From Chryseobacterium cucumeris (GTDB lineage Bacteria; Bacteroidota; Bacteroidia; Flavobacteriales; Weeksellaceae), in contig NZ_CP068760.1 of the NCBI RefSeq assembly GCF_016775705.1, forward strand, positions 2,604,001 through 2,668,000: DNA of 64,000 bases, given 5' to 3'. The notes under the pieces are model-generated. The model was not told the DNA's origin, made no database searches, and saw only the letters and a program-made list of their open reading frames with translations. Within the stretch, counting starts at the first letter, position 1. Every line of letters starts with the position of its first letter. The position numbers and the translations under genes were made by a program. Shown piece by piece: positions 8,201 to 16,704 of the stretch.

Positions 8201-8656
8201 ATGTCTAAGATATTTTTTCTCGCTTCGTGTATGACCGTTTCTCTGGTCAGTGCCCAAAAATTAACCAAAGAAAACGTTACTGGATTCTGGAAACTGAAGG
8301 AAGCCGGATTTTATGAAGGTAAAAAGAAAGTGATAAAAGAGTTCGATAACTGCCGCCTGATGAGAAATTATGCCATCAGGGAAGATGGTTTTGCCATTTA
8401 TAATTATGTAGAAGGGAAGTCGGGTGACTGCAGTCCATCTGAACCAAGACTTTCTTTCTGGAGAGTTGTAGAAAACAGGATCCAGTTTTATGTAGATGAT
8501 AAAAATATCCTTGAAGAAGTGGAAGTAACAATCAATAAAGATCATACGATAACCTTTTCAAGCTATATTCCTGAACCGAAAAAAGTAGATGGTGACATCC
8601 TTGCAGAGAAGATAGTAAACACGGTTCATTACGATATACTTGAAAAACAATACTAA
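8201..8656 (+). CDS. Secreted lipocalin-like hypothetical protein
   Basis: 151 residues with an N-terminal signal peptide (MSKIFFLASCMTVSLVSAQ) followed by a beta-rich domain: VTGFWKLKEAGFYEGKKK, SFWRVVENRIQFY and HTITFSSYIPE. The opening GFWKL and the strand pattern resemble lipocalin-like proteins of Bacteroidota, but no specific family is certain. Two cysteines (CRLMRNYAIRE and SGDCSPSE) could form a disulfide. It is followed 24 nt later by a small membrane protein gene and is probably cotranscribed with it. Confidence 0.6.
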   Translation: MSKIFFLASCMTVSLVSAQKLTKENVTGFWKLKEAGFYEGKKKVIKEFDNCRLMRNYAIREDGFAIYNYVEGKSGDCSPSEPRLSFWRVVENRIQFYVDDKNILEEVEVTINKDHTITFSSYIPEPKKVDGDILAEKIVNTVHYDILEKQY

Positions 8657-8680
8657 CCGTAAACACAAAATTTTTAACGT

Positions 8681-9145
8681 ATGAATTATGTAACGGTCAT
8701 CTATCTCGGAAATCTGGTATTGTATGCGATGTATTTCTTTGGAAGAATGGGTAGTGAAGTTGATGTTTCAGGACTGGATTATGCCGTTTCCGGAATTTTA
8801 TCTTTATTTCTGATCTTCGCCGGATATCTGAATGCAAAAAAAGGGATGATCTACAGAACCGTCCTATGGATGTTTTTTGTGAATGTCTTCTTATTCGTTT
8901 GCTCCGGTTTGTTTGATCAGTTTGGAAGCGATTTTAATATTCTTTCTACAGGTAATAGTGACAGTTTTCTTTTTACATTGGCGTTCATCATTTATAATGG
9001 CTATCTTTTTCCTTTAACGGTTATTCTTGACGGATCAGGTCTGGCTTTGATAGTTCCGGTTGTATTGTCATGTATTCTGCCTTCATTGGGTTATCTGATT
9101 GGGAAGAAACTCCATCAGAATAAACAGAATTCTACCAACATATAG
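8681..9145 (+). CDS. Hypothetical integral membrane protein
   Basis: 154 residues with about four hydrophobic segments: residues 5-22, 33-47, 60-78 and 95-140, the last long enough for two helices. No motif ties it to a known family. It lies just downstream of the secreted lipocalin-like gene in the same direction. The end is basic (GKKLHQNKQN), suggesting a cytoplasmic C-terminus. Confidence 0.55.
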   Translation: MNYVTVIYLGNLVLYAMYFFGRMGSEVDVSGLDYAVSGILSLFLIFAGYLNAKKGMIYRTVLWMFFVNVFLFVCSGLFDQFGSDFNILSTGNSDSFLFTLAFIIYNGYLFPLTVILDGSGLALIVPVVLSCILPSLGYLIGKKLHQNKQNSTNI

Positions 9146-9481
9146 TCATTACGAACCGAAGGTGAAGCAATCTCAATCTAAAAGTAAAGGTCGGAAAACG
9201 CAAAGGCGCAAGTATTATTAGAAGGAATGCTTTTAAGGCGCAAAGATTTTATCTCCGATAAAATTTCAAAACTCTGTTTTGTCATTCCGGGCAAAGCAAG
9301 GAATCTAAACTTTAATATCCTCTACAGCTCTTGGAAACCAGGCAGATATTATTAAAAAAAATCTGCGAAATTTCCACAATCTGCGAGAAAAATAATATCA
9401 TCATTTGCTGAAAATCTCACATTGTGCTAAGTCGAAATGCTCTTACGTCTTCAAAACTAAAAAAGGAAAAGAAACTAAAGG
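9146..9481. other. Intergenic gap with repeat-like phrases
   Basis: No supported gene. The stretch holds short phrases that look like decayed dispersed repeats: two GGCGCAA units (9200-9245), GTCATTCCGGGCAAAGCAAGGAATCT near 9280-9305 in the style of intergenic repeats, and two AATCTGCGA units near 9360-9390. The convergent genes on both sides end here. Confidence 0.45.
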
Positions 9482-9853
9482 CTATTCCTGATTTTGAGGC
9501 TGGTTATTGGACGTAAAGAATTTCTGCTTCCCGATTAATAGTTCAAAAAACAGTCTGAAATCTGAGATTAAAGACCATAAAGGATATTTAAAAGTAGCCG
9601 GCTTATTCTTCTCAATCACGGCGTGGCTGAACCAGGCAAATCCGTAGCCTACAATTGGAATATACCATAGAAATCTTTCTTTTCCGGAACTGATGACATA
9701 CCATATTACGAAAAACACTAAAAATGTTCCGATAAAATGGAAAATGCGTGTGCCTGTTTTACTATGCTCAGTAAGATAAAACTGGTAAAACTCTCTATAT
9801 GTTTTGATTCTTTCGGCCATGGCGATATAGTTTGTTGATTCTGTTGAAGTCAA
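9482..9853 (-). CDS. Mpo1-like (DUF962) membrane protein
   Basis: A 123-residue protein. REFYQFYLTEHSKTGTRIFHFIG carries the conserved histidines of the DUF962/Mpo1 family, and WFSHAVIEKNKPATFKYPLWSL is the second conserved histidine block. Two or three membrane helices lie between them. Yeast Mpo1 is an iron-dependent dioxygenase of 2-hydroxy fatty acids; activity of the bacterial members is inferred only. A start at MAERIKT (9820) is also possible. It is downstream of the permease gene but separated from it by a hairpin. Confidence 0.8.
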   Translation of the reverse strand: MTSTESTNYIAMAERIKTYREFYQFYLTEHSKTGTRIFHFIGTFLVFFVIWYVISSGKERFLWYIPIVGYGFAWFSHAVIEKNKPATFKYPLWSLISDFRLFFELLIGKQKFFTSNNQPQNQE

Positions 9854-9893
9854 AGCAATAATGCTGCCGATTTTTAAACGAGCCTGAAAAAGA

Positions 9894-9955
9894 AAAAGGC
9901 AAAACAGCGAATCAGTATTTCCAACGGGATTAACCTCTTTGCTATTTTGCCTTTT
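9894..9955 (-). terminator. Inverted repeat, likely terminator of the permease gene
   Basis: The arms 9894-9908 and 9941-9955 are complementary with one mismatch and enclose a 32-nt loop. On the minus strand the element follows the permease stop codon and ends in T-rich DNA. The long loop makes efficiency uncertain. Confidence 0.45.
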
Positions 9956-9977
9956 CGCAATTTTATTAAATGCTTAT

Positions 9978-11660
9978 TTAGCTGTCTTTTAACTCTTTTC
10001 CAAGCTTACTGTTTTTATATCCGTAGCAGAAATAAATAACCATACCGATCAGGAACCACATTCCGAACCAGAACCAGTTCTCATGGCTCATTCCTGTAAG
10101 AAGATACAGACATGAACTTAAACCAATCAATGGAATTAATGATAAATTCTTGATAAAAGCTACGACACATAGAATCAGGTTGATGATAATAAAAAAGAAA
10201 ATAGAAGCTCTGAATTCTCCTTCATTAGGATCTGACCAGTTCATCAGATTATCAAAAAACTCAGGCTGCCACTGGTAGAAAGCCAGCAAACCACCAATGA
10301 AAATAACAGGGAAAATGATTTTACCATTCACGTAAGGAAGGTGGAATCTGCCTTTAATTTTTTCTTTAGCTGGAAGCATTAGTACTCCGGCACATACCAG
10401 TACAAAAGCGAAAATAGTTCCGATACTTGTAAAATCAAGGATGAAAGTTTTATCTGTAAACAGGATAGGAATACCTACCACAATCCCAGTAACGATGGTT
10501 GCGTATGATGGTGTTTTATACTTAGGATGTACTTTTTGAAATCTTGCAGGCATCAGTCCGTCACGGCTCATGGCATACCAGATTCTTGGCTGTCCCATCT
10601 GGAAAACCAATAATACAGTGGTAATGGCAACAATTGCAACGAAAGAAACTACAAGTTCCATCCATGCTACATTAGCATTTGTTTTTTCAAATATAAAAGA
10701 AAGAGGATCTCCCACACCGTCAAATTTCTTGTAATCTACCATACCTGTCAATACAAGCGTTAATGCAATATAGATCACAGTACACAGCACAAGAGAGATG
10801 ATCATTCCTTTTGGTAAAGTCTTTTGTGGGTCTTTAGTCTCTTCAGAAAGAACACTTAAAGCATCAAATCCGATATAAGCAAAGAATACTCCGGATACGG
10901 CACTCATTACCCCTGCAAAGCCATTTGGCATAAAGGATGGTGTTCCGGTTGTCGGGCTTACTGGGGTCCAGTTTTCAGTATTGATATACGCAAAACCAAC
11001 AAGAATAACGAGTAAAATTACTCCAAGCTTTAAGATAACCAGGGAGTTATTAAAGTTTTTACTTTCTTTTACTCCTACATAACAAAGCCATGTAATCAAA
11101 CCGTTAATAACCAATGCTGGAATATCTACAATGAATTTCAAACTTCCGATTAATGGAGCGGTCTTCCATGCATTTAAGAGTTCCTTGTTTTCTGAACCAT
11201 ATTGAACGGCTTTTCTGGCTTCGGTATAGCTGCAGGTAAGATAATCAGGGATATGCATTCCGAGACGTCCTAAGAAACTGGTGAAATAATCTGACCAGGA
11301 AAAGGCTACGTAAATATTCCCGAAAGAATATTCCATGATCAGAGCCCAGCCGATAACCCATGCAATCAATTCCCCAAAACTGGCATAAGCATATGTGTAT
11401 GCAGAACCTGCCGTAGGAATTCTGCTGGCAAATTCAGCGTAGCATAAAGCGGTAAACCCACAGGCAAAACCACAAATCAAATAGAGTAGTATTACACCGG
11501 GACCGCCTCTGAAAACGGCTTCTCCCAAACTGCTGAAACTCCCAGCTCCTATAATAGCCGCAATACCAAAAAATACAATGTCCCATACACCCAGCACTCT
11601 TAAAAGCCCTGTTGATGTATCTGTATCTGAATAGATTTTTCTTCTAAAAAGTTGACTCAT
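9978..11660 (-). CDS. APC family amino-acid permease
   Basis: A 560-residue multi-pass transporter of the amino acid-polyamine-organocation superfamily, of the cationic amino-acid transporter type. The first helix carries IIGAGSFSSLGEA, the unwound substrate-binding motif. PRIPTAGSAYTYAY-like sequence (SRIPTAGSAYTY) and FFAYIGFDALSVLSEETKDPQKTLP are classic APC landmarks. About 12-14 hydrophobic helices are visible. The long loop near residues 135-175 and the C-terminal extension fit the CAT subgroup. Exact substrate is not deducible. Confidence 0.9.
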   Translation of the reverse strand: MSQLFRRKIYSDTDTSTGLLRVLGVWDIVFFGIAAIIGAGSFSSLGEAVFRGGPGVILLYLICGFACGFTALCYAEFASRIPTAGSAYTYAYASFGELIAWVIGWALIMEYSFGNIYVAFSWSDYFTSFLGRLGMHIPDYLTCSYTEARKAVQYGSENKELLNAWKTAPLIGSLKFIVDIPALVINGLITWLCYVGVKESKNFNNSLVILKLGVILLVILVGFAYINTENWTPVSPTTGTPSFMPNGFAGVMSAVSGVFFAYIGFDALSVLSEETKDPQKTLPKGMIISLVLCTVIYIALTLVLTGMVDYKKFDGVGDPLSFIFEKTNANVAWMELVVSFVAIVAITTVLLVFQMGQPRIWYAMSRDGLMPARFQKVHPKYKTPSYATIVTGIVVGIPILFTDKTFILDFTSIGTIFAFVLVCAGVLMLPAKEKIKGRFHLPYVNGKIIFPVIFIGGLLAFYQWQPEFFDNLMNWSDPNEGEFRASIFFFIIINLILCVVAFIKNLSLIPLIGLSSCLYLLTGMSHENWFWFGMWFLIGMVIYFCYGYKNSKLGKELKDS

Positions 11661-11764
11661 TCAATAACTATATTTGATTTGAAAAAAAGCAAATGTAATG
11701 ATTTTTTATTTTGATGTTAACAGTTGTTAAAAACATTTGGGGAAAAATGCGCAAACAAAAGAAT

Positions 11765-14029
11765 TTACTCTTTATAAATGGGAATTTCCACATAACTGTC
11801 GTTGTACCATTTTATTTCCAAAGGCTCACCTGCATCTTTTATAGTTTCATCACTTACATTTTTTCCTGTGCCATAATTGACCTGCCAGTTCTTATTTTTA
11901 TTAACTCCTACCAGTAAGACCAGTTTACTTCCTTTTTCTATTTTTTTGCTGATGAAAAATGAGTTTTTGATTGGGATCTGCTCCTTTTTGCCAGGTTTAA
12001 GCAGATGACGTTTGGAATTGTTTTTTGCATAGCTGGCTCGGGTAAGGTGTGTAGATAGTAAAAATATCTTACCATCAGGCTGTACCTGATATAATAGGGT
12101 TTTGGGATCAAAATCCTTTTTGTTGATGGAAACGTTGAATATTCCGGATAAATTTCCGCTTATTGTAATATCCTTTTCCAGAATTTCACTTTCAAAATAA
12201 ATAGAATTGGTTACATACACACTATCCTGTTTGCTTACTGTATGATAAAGATATTTCGGATTTCTGTCTTTAAAGTCAATGGTCTGTTGGGTAAATTGTT
12301 CAGTTCCGGGTTTCTCAAAAACTGAAGAACCGTTTTTACGGTCCTGAAGATAAAATTTAAGAGAAGATGAGTGCATTTTATCAAGAGTAGGAACATGTTT
12401 CCATGTATTACTGTTCATGATCTGAAAATTGACTTTATCTTTCAGAAGTTCCGGTTTTTTGCCATCCTTCAGAATATAATCAAACCATGAAAAAGCAAGT
12501 TGATCAATACTTATTCTGGCTACAGGATCTATGAGTAGATTTCCATAACCGAAAACATAAACATAATTGTATCCATAACTTTGAGCTGCTGCATGATCAT
12601 AAGGTCCTATCACTAAATAATGGTTAGGGTTTTTGTTGTATTTGTGATGTTCTTTATAATAATACAATGCTCCGATCTGATCAGCATCATAATAACCTGT
12701 AGTTGTTAAAACAGGAATGTTTATTTTGGCAAATTCTTTTTTGTAAGGGACCATGTTTTGCCAGTATTTATCATAACCGGGATGATCCAGCCATCTTTGG
12801 AATATTGTATTGGGCTTCCCGCTTAAAGAATCAAGGGCTCTGAATGATCTGCCGCTTTTGTACCATGCTGTATTGATGGAATCCCATTTTGTATCATTAT
12901 TAAAGCTTGCTTCATCAGTCAGCTTATTATTGGTGACATAGTGAATCCACTGGAGCATATAACCCTTGAAGACATTATTCTGAGAAGGATAATCTATTCC
13001 TATCCCTACCGAAACCTGAGGTACAATGGTTTTCAAAGCCGGGTGCAGTTTTTTGGCAGCTGCCCATTGGCTGAATCCTAAATAACTTCCGCCTATCATT
13101 CCTACTTTACCATTGCTCCACGGTTGCTTGCTGACCCAGTCGATGACTTCATAAAGATCCTGAGCTTCGTCTTCAAATGGATGATTGGGGTCATTGCTGT
13201 CTCTTTTTCCACGGGTGTTAACCACGGCTCCTACGTAATTGTAAACTGCTGCTCTTTTCCCTATCGCTGCATCTAAAAATTCCCCGGCATAAATATTATT
13301 GGTAAGTATAACGGGAAGAGGAGAAGTGTTTTCTTTTTTTCGTACAATCGTAATGGTAAGTTTTGTTCCTTTTTTTAAAGTAAGGATTTTGGTTTCAATG
13401 ATGAATTTTTCCTGCTCCTTTACTTTGAACAGCTGCATAATCTGAGGCTTGATGCTTGAGTAAGTCTTATAATTGACATAGTTCTTACATAAAGCCAGAG
13501 CGGAAGCATAGTCTATGCTGTCCTTATCTTTTTGTTTGTCAAGTGTTGCATTCAATCTCTTTTTATGGTCCTTTACATCTGAATCAATATCCAGGGTGGG
13601 CCCTACTTTGGTGGTCAGCGGTTCGGATAAACTTTCATATTTTGTAGTAAAGGCGGTTTGAAGAGCATTGGAAAACGAAATTTTTTTATCCTTTTCCATC
13701 AGTCTTGCCATGCTGTAGATTTCAAAAGCAAGATATTTGTTCCCTGCCATATTATGGTCTGCATATTCCTTACGGTAATCCGTTAAACTTGCAATGGAGT
13801 TTTTATAATCTTTTGCAGCGAGCTGTAAACGAAACTGATTGTCTAAAAACGTGAGCGTATACTTCGGTTTGTTTTTAGGAGACTGATATTCAGTAATCAC
13901 CTTTAAAGCCAGTTCCGGGATTTGTTTTTCCAACATTGTAGAATCTGTTGCCGCTGTCCTCGGAAAGTAAAATTTCTGAGCCTGCATTATATTGACAAAA
14001 CATAATGCTAAAAGTATCTTAAATTTCAT
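11765..14029 (-). CDS. Secreted CocE/NonD (X-Pro dipeptidyl-peptidase) family hydrolase, paralogue 1
   Basis: 754 residues with a signal peptide (MKFKILLALCFVNIMQAQ). After a ~220-residue N-terminal region comes an alpha/beta-hydrolase domain with nucleophile Ser about 313 in KVGMIGGSYLGFSQWAA, acid Asp about 446 in TTGYYDADQIGA and base His about 479 in IGPYDHAAAQ. The C-terminal jelly roll is typical of peptidase family S15/CocE (ISGNLSGIFNVSINKKDFD). It should act on peptides or acyl esters outside the cytoplasm. The next gene upstream (14210-16447) is a close paralogue, so this is a tandem duplication. Confidence 0.88.
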   Translation of the reverse strand: MKFKILLALCFVNIMQAQKFYFPRTAATDSTMLEKQIPELALKVITEYQSPKNKPKYTLTFLDNQFRLQLAAKDYKNSIASLTDYRKEYADHNMAGNKYLAFEIYSMARLMEKDKKISFSNALQTAFTTKYESLSEPLTTKVGPTLDIDSDVKDHKKRLNATLDKQKDKDSIDYASALALCKNYVNYKTYSSIKPQIMQLFKVKEQEKFIIETKILTLKKGTKLTITIVRKKENTSPLPVILTNNIYAGEFLDAAIGKRAAVYNYVGAVVNTRGKRDSNDPNHPFEDEAQDLYEVIDWVSKQPWSNGKVGMIGGSYLGFSQWAAAKKLHPALKTIVPQVSVGIGIDYPSQNNVFKGYMLQWIHYVTNNKLTDEASFNNDTKWDSINTAWYKSGRSFRALDSLSGKPNTIFQRWLDHPGYDKYWQNMVPYKKEFAKINIPVLTTTGYYDADQIGALYYYKEHHKYNKNPNHYLVIGPYDHAAAQSYGYNYVYVFGYGNLLIDPVARISIDQLAFSWFDYILKDGKKPELLKDKVNFQIMNSNTWKHVPTLDKMHSSSLKFYLQDRKNGSSVFEKPGTEQFTQQTIDFKDRNPKYLYHTVSKQDSVYVTNSIYFESEILEKDITISGNLSGIFNVSINKKDFDPKTLLYQVQPDGKIFLLSTHLTRASYAKNNSKRHLLKPGKKEQIPIKNSFFISKKIEKGSKLVLLVGVNKNKNWQVNYGTGKNVSDETIKDAGEPLEIKWYNDSYVEIPIYKE

Positions 14030-14209
14030 TAATGATGTATTTTGAGCTTCTGATGAAAAAGTATCATATCAAAATATGTACTTCGCCATTAATTACCCAA
14101 TTGGTTATTTTTTTAGCGGGCTAAATTAAGAATTTTTATCAGTAAAGAATGAAATGATTTATTGTTGTTTTATCACATGAAGTCTGCTGAAACTTGTTTA
14201 AAAAGGTTT

Positions 14210-16447
14210 TTAATCTTTATAAACAGGGACTTCCACATAACTGTCATTGTACCATTTTATTTCCAGCGGTTCCCCTGAATCCTTTATCGTTTCTTCACTT
14301 ACGTCTTTGCCAGATCCATAATTAATCTGCCAGTTAGGATTTTTATTGACTCCGACCAACAAAAGGAGTTTGCTTCCTTTCTCTATCTTTTTACTCATAA
14401 CATACGAGTTGTTAATGGGAATCTGTTCTGTCTTGCCCGGTTCAAGAAGCTGTCGTTTTTGATTGTTTTTTGCATAGCTGGCTCTCACGATATGAGTGGA
14501 TAGTAAATAGGATTTTCCATCAGGAGAAATCTGGTACAGATAGGTATCCGTATCAAAATCTTTTTTATTGATCGAAACATTGAAAACTCCTGACAGGTTT
14601 CCACTCATGATCATATCCTTGTCAAGAATTTCACTTTCAAAAGCGACAGAATTAGTCATTTTGATACTGTCTTTTTTGCTGACCTTGTAATAAATGTCTT
14701 TCTGATCCCTGTTTTTAAAATCAATAATTTGAGTTGTAAAATTTCTGGTTTCAGGTTTATTAAAGACTGAAGACGTATTTTTTTTGTCCTGAAGGTAGAA
14801 TTTCAAAGAAGAATTATGCATTTTGTCAAGATCAGCAACATGTTTCCATGTATTCGTATTCATGACCTGAAAATTAATTCTGTCTTTCAGTAGTTCAGGT
14901 TTTTTTCCTCCTTTAAGAATATAATCAAACCATGAGAAAGCAAGATCATCGATGCTTATTCTGGCCACCGGATCAATAGGACTGCCATTCACGTAAGTAA
15001 ATCCGAAACTTTGTGCACCGCCGTGGTTATAAGGGCCTATTACCAGATAATGATCTGCGTTTTTATTGTATTGATGATGCTGTTTAAAATAATACAGTGC
15101 GCCAATCTGATCATCATCATAATATCCTGTCGTGGTAAGAACAGGAATGTTAATTTTAGAAAAATCTTCTTTGTAAGGAATCATTTTCTGCCAGTACTCA
15201 TCATATCCCGGATGATCCAGCCATCGCTGGAATATTTTGCTGGGTTTCCCGCTTATTTTATCTAACGACCTGAATGATTTCCCGCTTTTGTACCATTTTG
15301 TAAAAATAGAATCCCATTTTACAGCATTGGTAAAATCTGCTTCATCTGTAAATTTGTTATTGGTCACATATTGTATCCACTGCAGCATATAGCTCATAAA
15401 GATATTATTCTGAGCCGGATAATCAATCCCGATTCCTACGGCAACCTGAGGAACAATCGTCTTTAATGCCGGATGCACTTTTTTTACGGCTGCCCACTGG
15501 CTGAAGCCTAAATAACTTCCTCCGATCATTCCTACTTTCCCGTTGCACCAGGGCTGTTTGCTGACCCAGTCTATCACTTCATAAATATCTTGCGATTCAT
15601 GCTCAAAAGGATTGTTCACATCATTGCTGTTTCTCTTGCCTCTCGTATTCACAACAACCCCTACGTAATTGTATGTAGCGGCTCTCTTTCCAAAGAAACC
15701 ATCAATGGGACCAGCATAGATATTATTGGTTAAAATAACAGGAAGTGGAGATGTGTTTTCCTTTCTGCGAACAATAGTGACTGATAAGGTATTTCCATTG
15801 ATCTTAAGATCTTTCGTTTCAATAATGAATCTTTCCTTGTCTTTTGAAACCAGCAGCTGCATGACCTGAGGTTTGATGCTGGAGTAGGTTTTATAATTCA
15901 GATAATTTTTACATAGAGCCAGTGCCGTTTTGTAATCGATGCTGTCCTTATCTTTTTGTTTATCAAGGAAATTCTTCAACAGTTTTCTGGATGCGTTCAC
16001 ATCTCCGTTAAGAGCGAGTTCCAGTCTTGGAATCAGTTTTTCCGGAAGGCTTTCGTATTTTTGATTAAATACTTTTTGAAGGGCATTGGAAAATGAGGTA
16101 TTGTTTTCTTCTTGCTCCATTTTTGCAAGGGCATACAGTTCAAATCCGATGTATCTGTAGTCTCCCATATTGTGATCCGCAAAGAGCTTACGGTTTTCGA
16201 AAAGGGAGGCCAATGAATTTTTATAATCATGAGCCACCAGCTGCAAGCGGAAAAGATTATCCATAAGGTCAACCGTATTTTCAGGTTTATACTTTGCAGA
16301 CTGAAGGAGGGGAATCACTTGTTGCGCAAGTCCTGGAATCTGTTTTTCCAATATAACAGAGTCATTTACAGCTGTCTTTGGAAAATAAAACTTTTGTGCC
16401 TGCAGGAGGTTTACAAAAATTAATGCTAAAAGAATCTTAAATTTCAT
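14210..16447 (-). CDS. Secreted CocE/NonD family hydrolase, paralogue 2
   Basis: 745 residues with the same layout as its neighbour: signal peptide (MKFKILLALIFVNLLQAQ), N-terminal helical region, alpha/beta-hydrolase core with Ser about 307 (GMIGGSYLGFSQWA), Asp about 444 (TGYYDDDQIGA) and His about 474 (IGPYNHGGAQ), and a C-terminal jelly roll. Most residues match paralogue 1 by eye. It lacks a short insert that paralogue 1 has after its catalytic His (around YGYNYVYVFGYGN). A ~180-nt gap separates the two, so they may be cotranscribed or have separate promoters. Confidence 0.88.
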   Translation of the reverse strand: MKFKILLALIFVNLLQAQKFYFPKTAVNDSVILEKQIPGLAQQVIPLLQSAKYKPENTVDLMDNLFRLQLVAHDYKNSLASLFENRKLFADHNMGDYRYIGFELYALAKMEQEENNTSFSNALQKVFNQKYESLPEKLIPRLELALNGDVNASRKLLKNFLDKQKDKDSIDYKTALALCKNYLNYKTYSSIKPQVMQLLVSKDKERFIIETKDLKINGNTLSVTIVRRKENTSPLPVILTNNIYAGPIDGFFGKRAATYNYVGVVVNTRGKRNSNDVNNPFEHESQDIYEVIDWVSKQPWCNGKVGMIGGSYLGFSQWAAVKKVHPALKTIVPQVAVGIGIDYPAQNNIFMSYMLQWIQYVTNNKFTDEADFTNAVKWDSIFTKWYKSGKSFRSLDKISGKPSKIFQRWLDHPGYDEYWQKMIPYKEDFSKINIPVLTTTGYYDDDQIGALYYFKQHHQYNKNADHYLVIGPYNHGGAQSFGFTYVNGSPIDPVARISIDDLAFSWFDYILKGGKKPELLKDRINFQVMNTNTWKHVADLDKMHNSSLKFYLQDKKNTSSVFNKPETRNFTTQIIDFKNRDQKDIYYKVSKKDSIKMTNSVAFESEILDKDMIMSGNLSGVFNVSINKKDFDTDTYLYQISPDGKSYLLSTHIVRASYAKNNQKRQLLEPGKTEQIPINNSYVMSKKIEKGSKLLLLVGVNKNPNWQINYGSGKDVSEETIKDSGEPLEIKWYNDSYVEVPVYKD

Positions 16448-16704
16448 GAGATGGTGTGTTTATGGTATGTTTTTAGCTGCTGTTGAAAAAGTATCAAATT
16501 AAAATATGTTTTTGATAACTGTTTATTAAAATTGTTTATATTTTATCAAACGAAAGTAGTAAATTTTATCATTGGATGGTGAGAAAATTTACATTGTTAT
16601 CAAATAAGAATTAACTGTCATTAACACTGTTAAAACTTGCTTAAACAATAAGTTTTTAATATTTTCGTTAACTTATTTAGACTAATTTTCTTATATCAAG
16701 AAGA

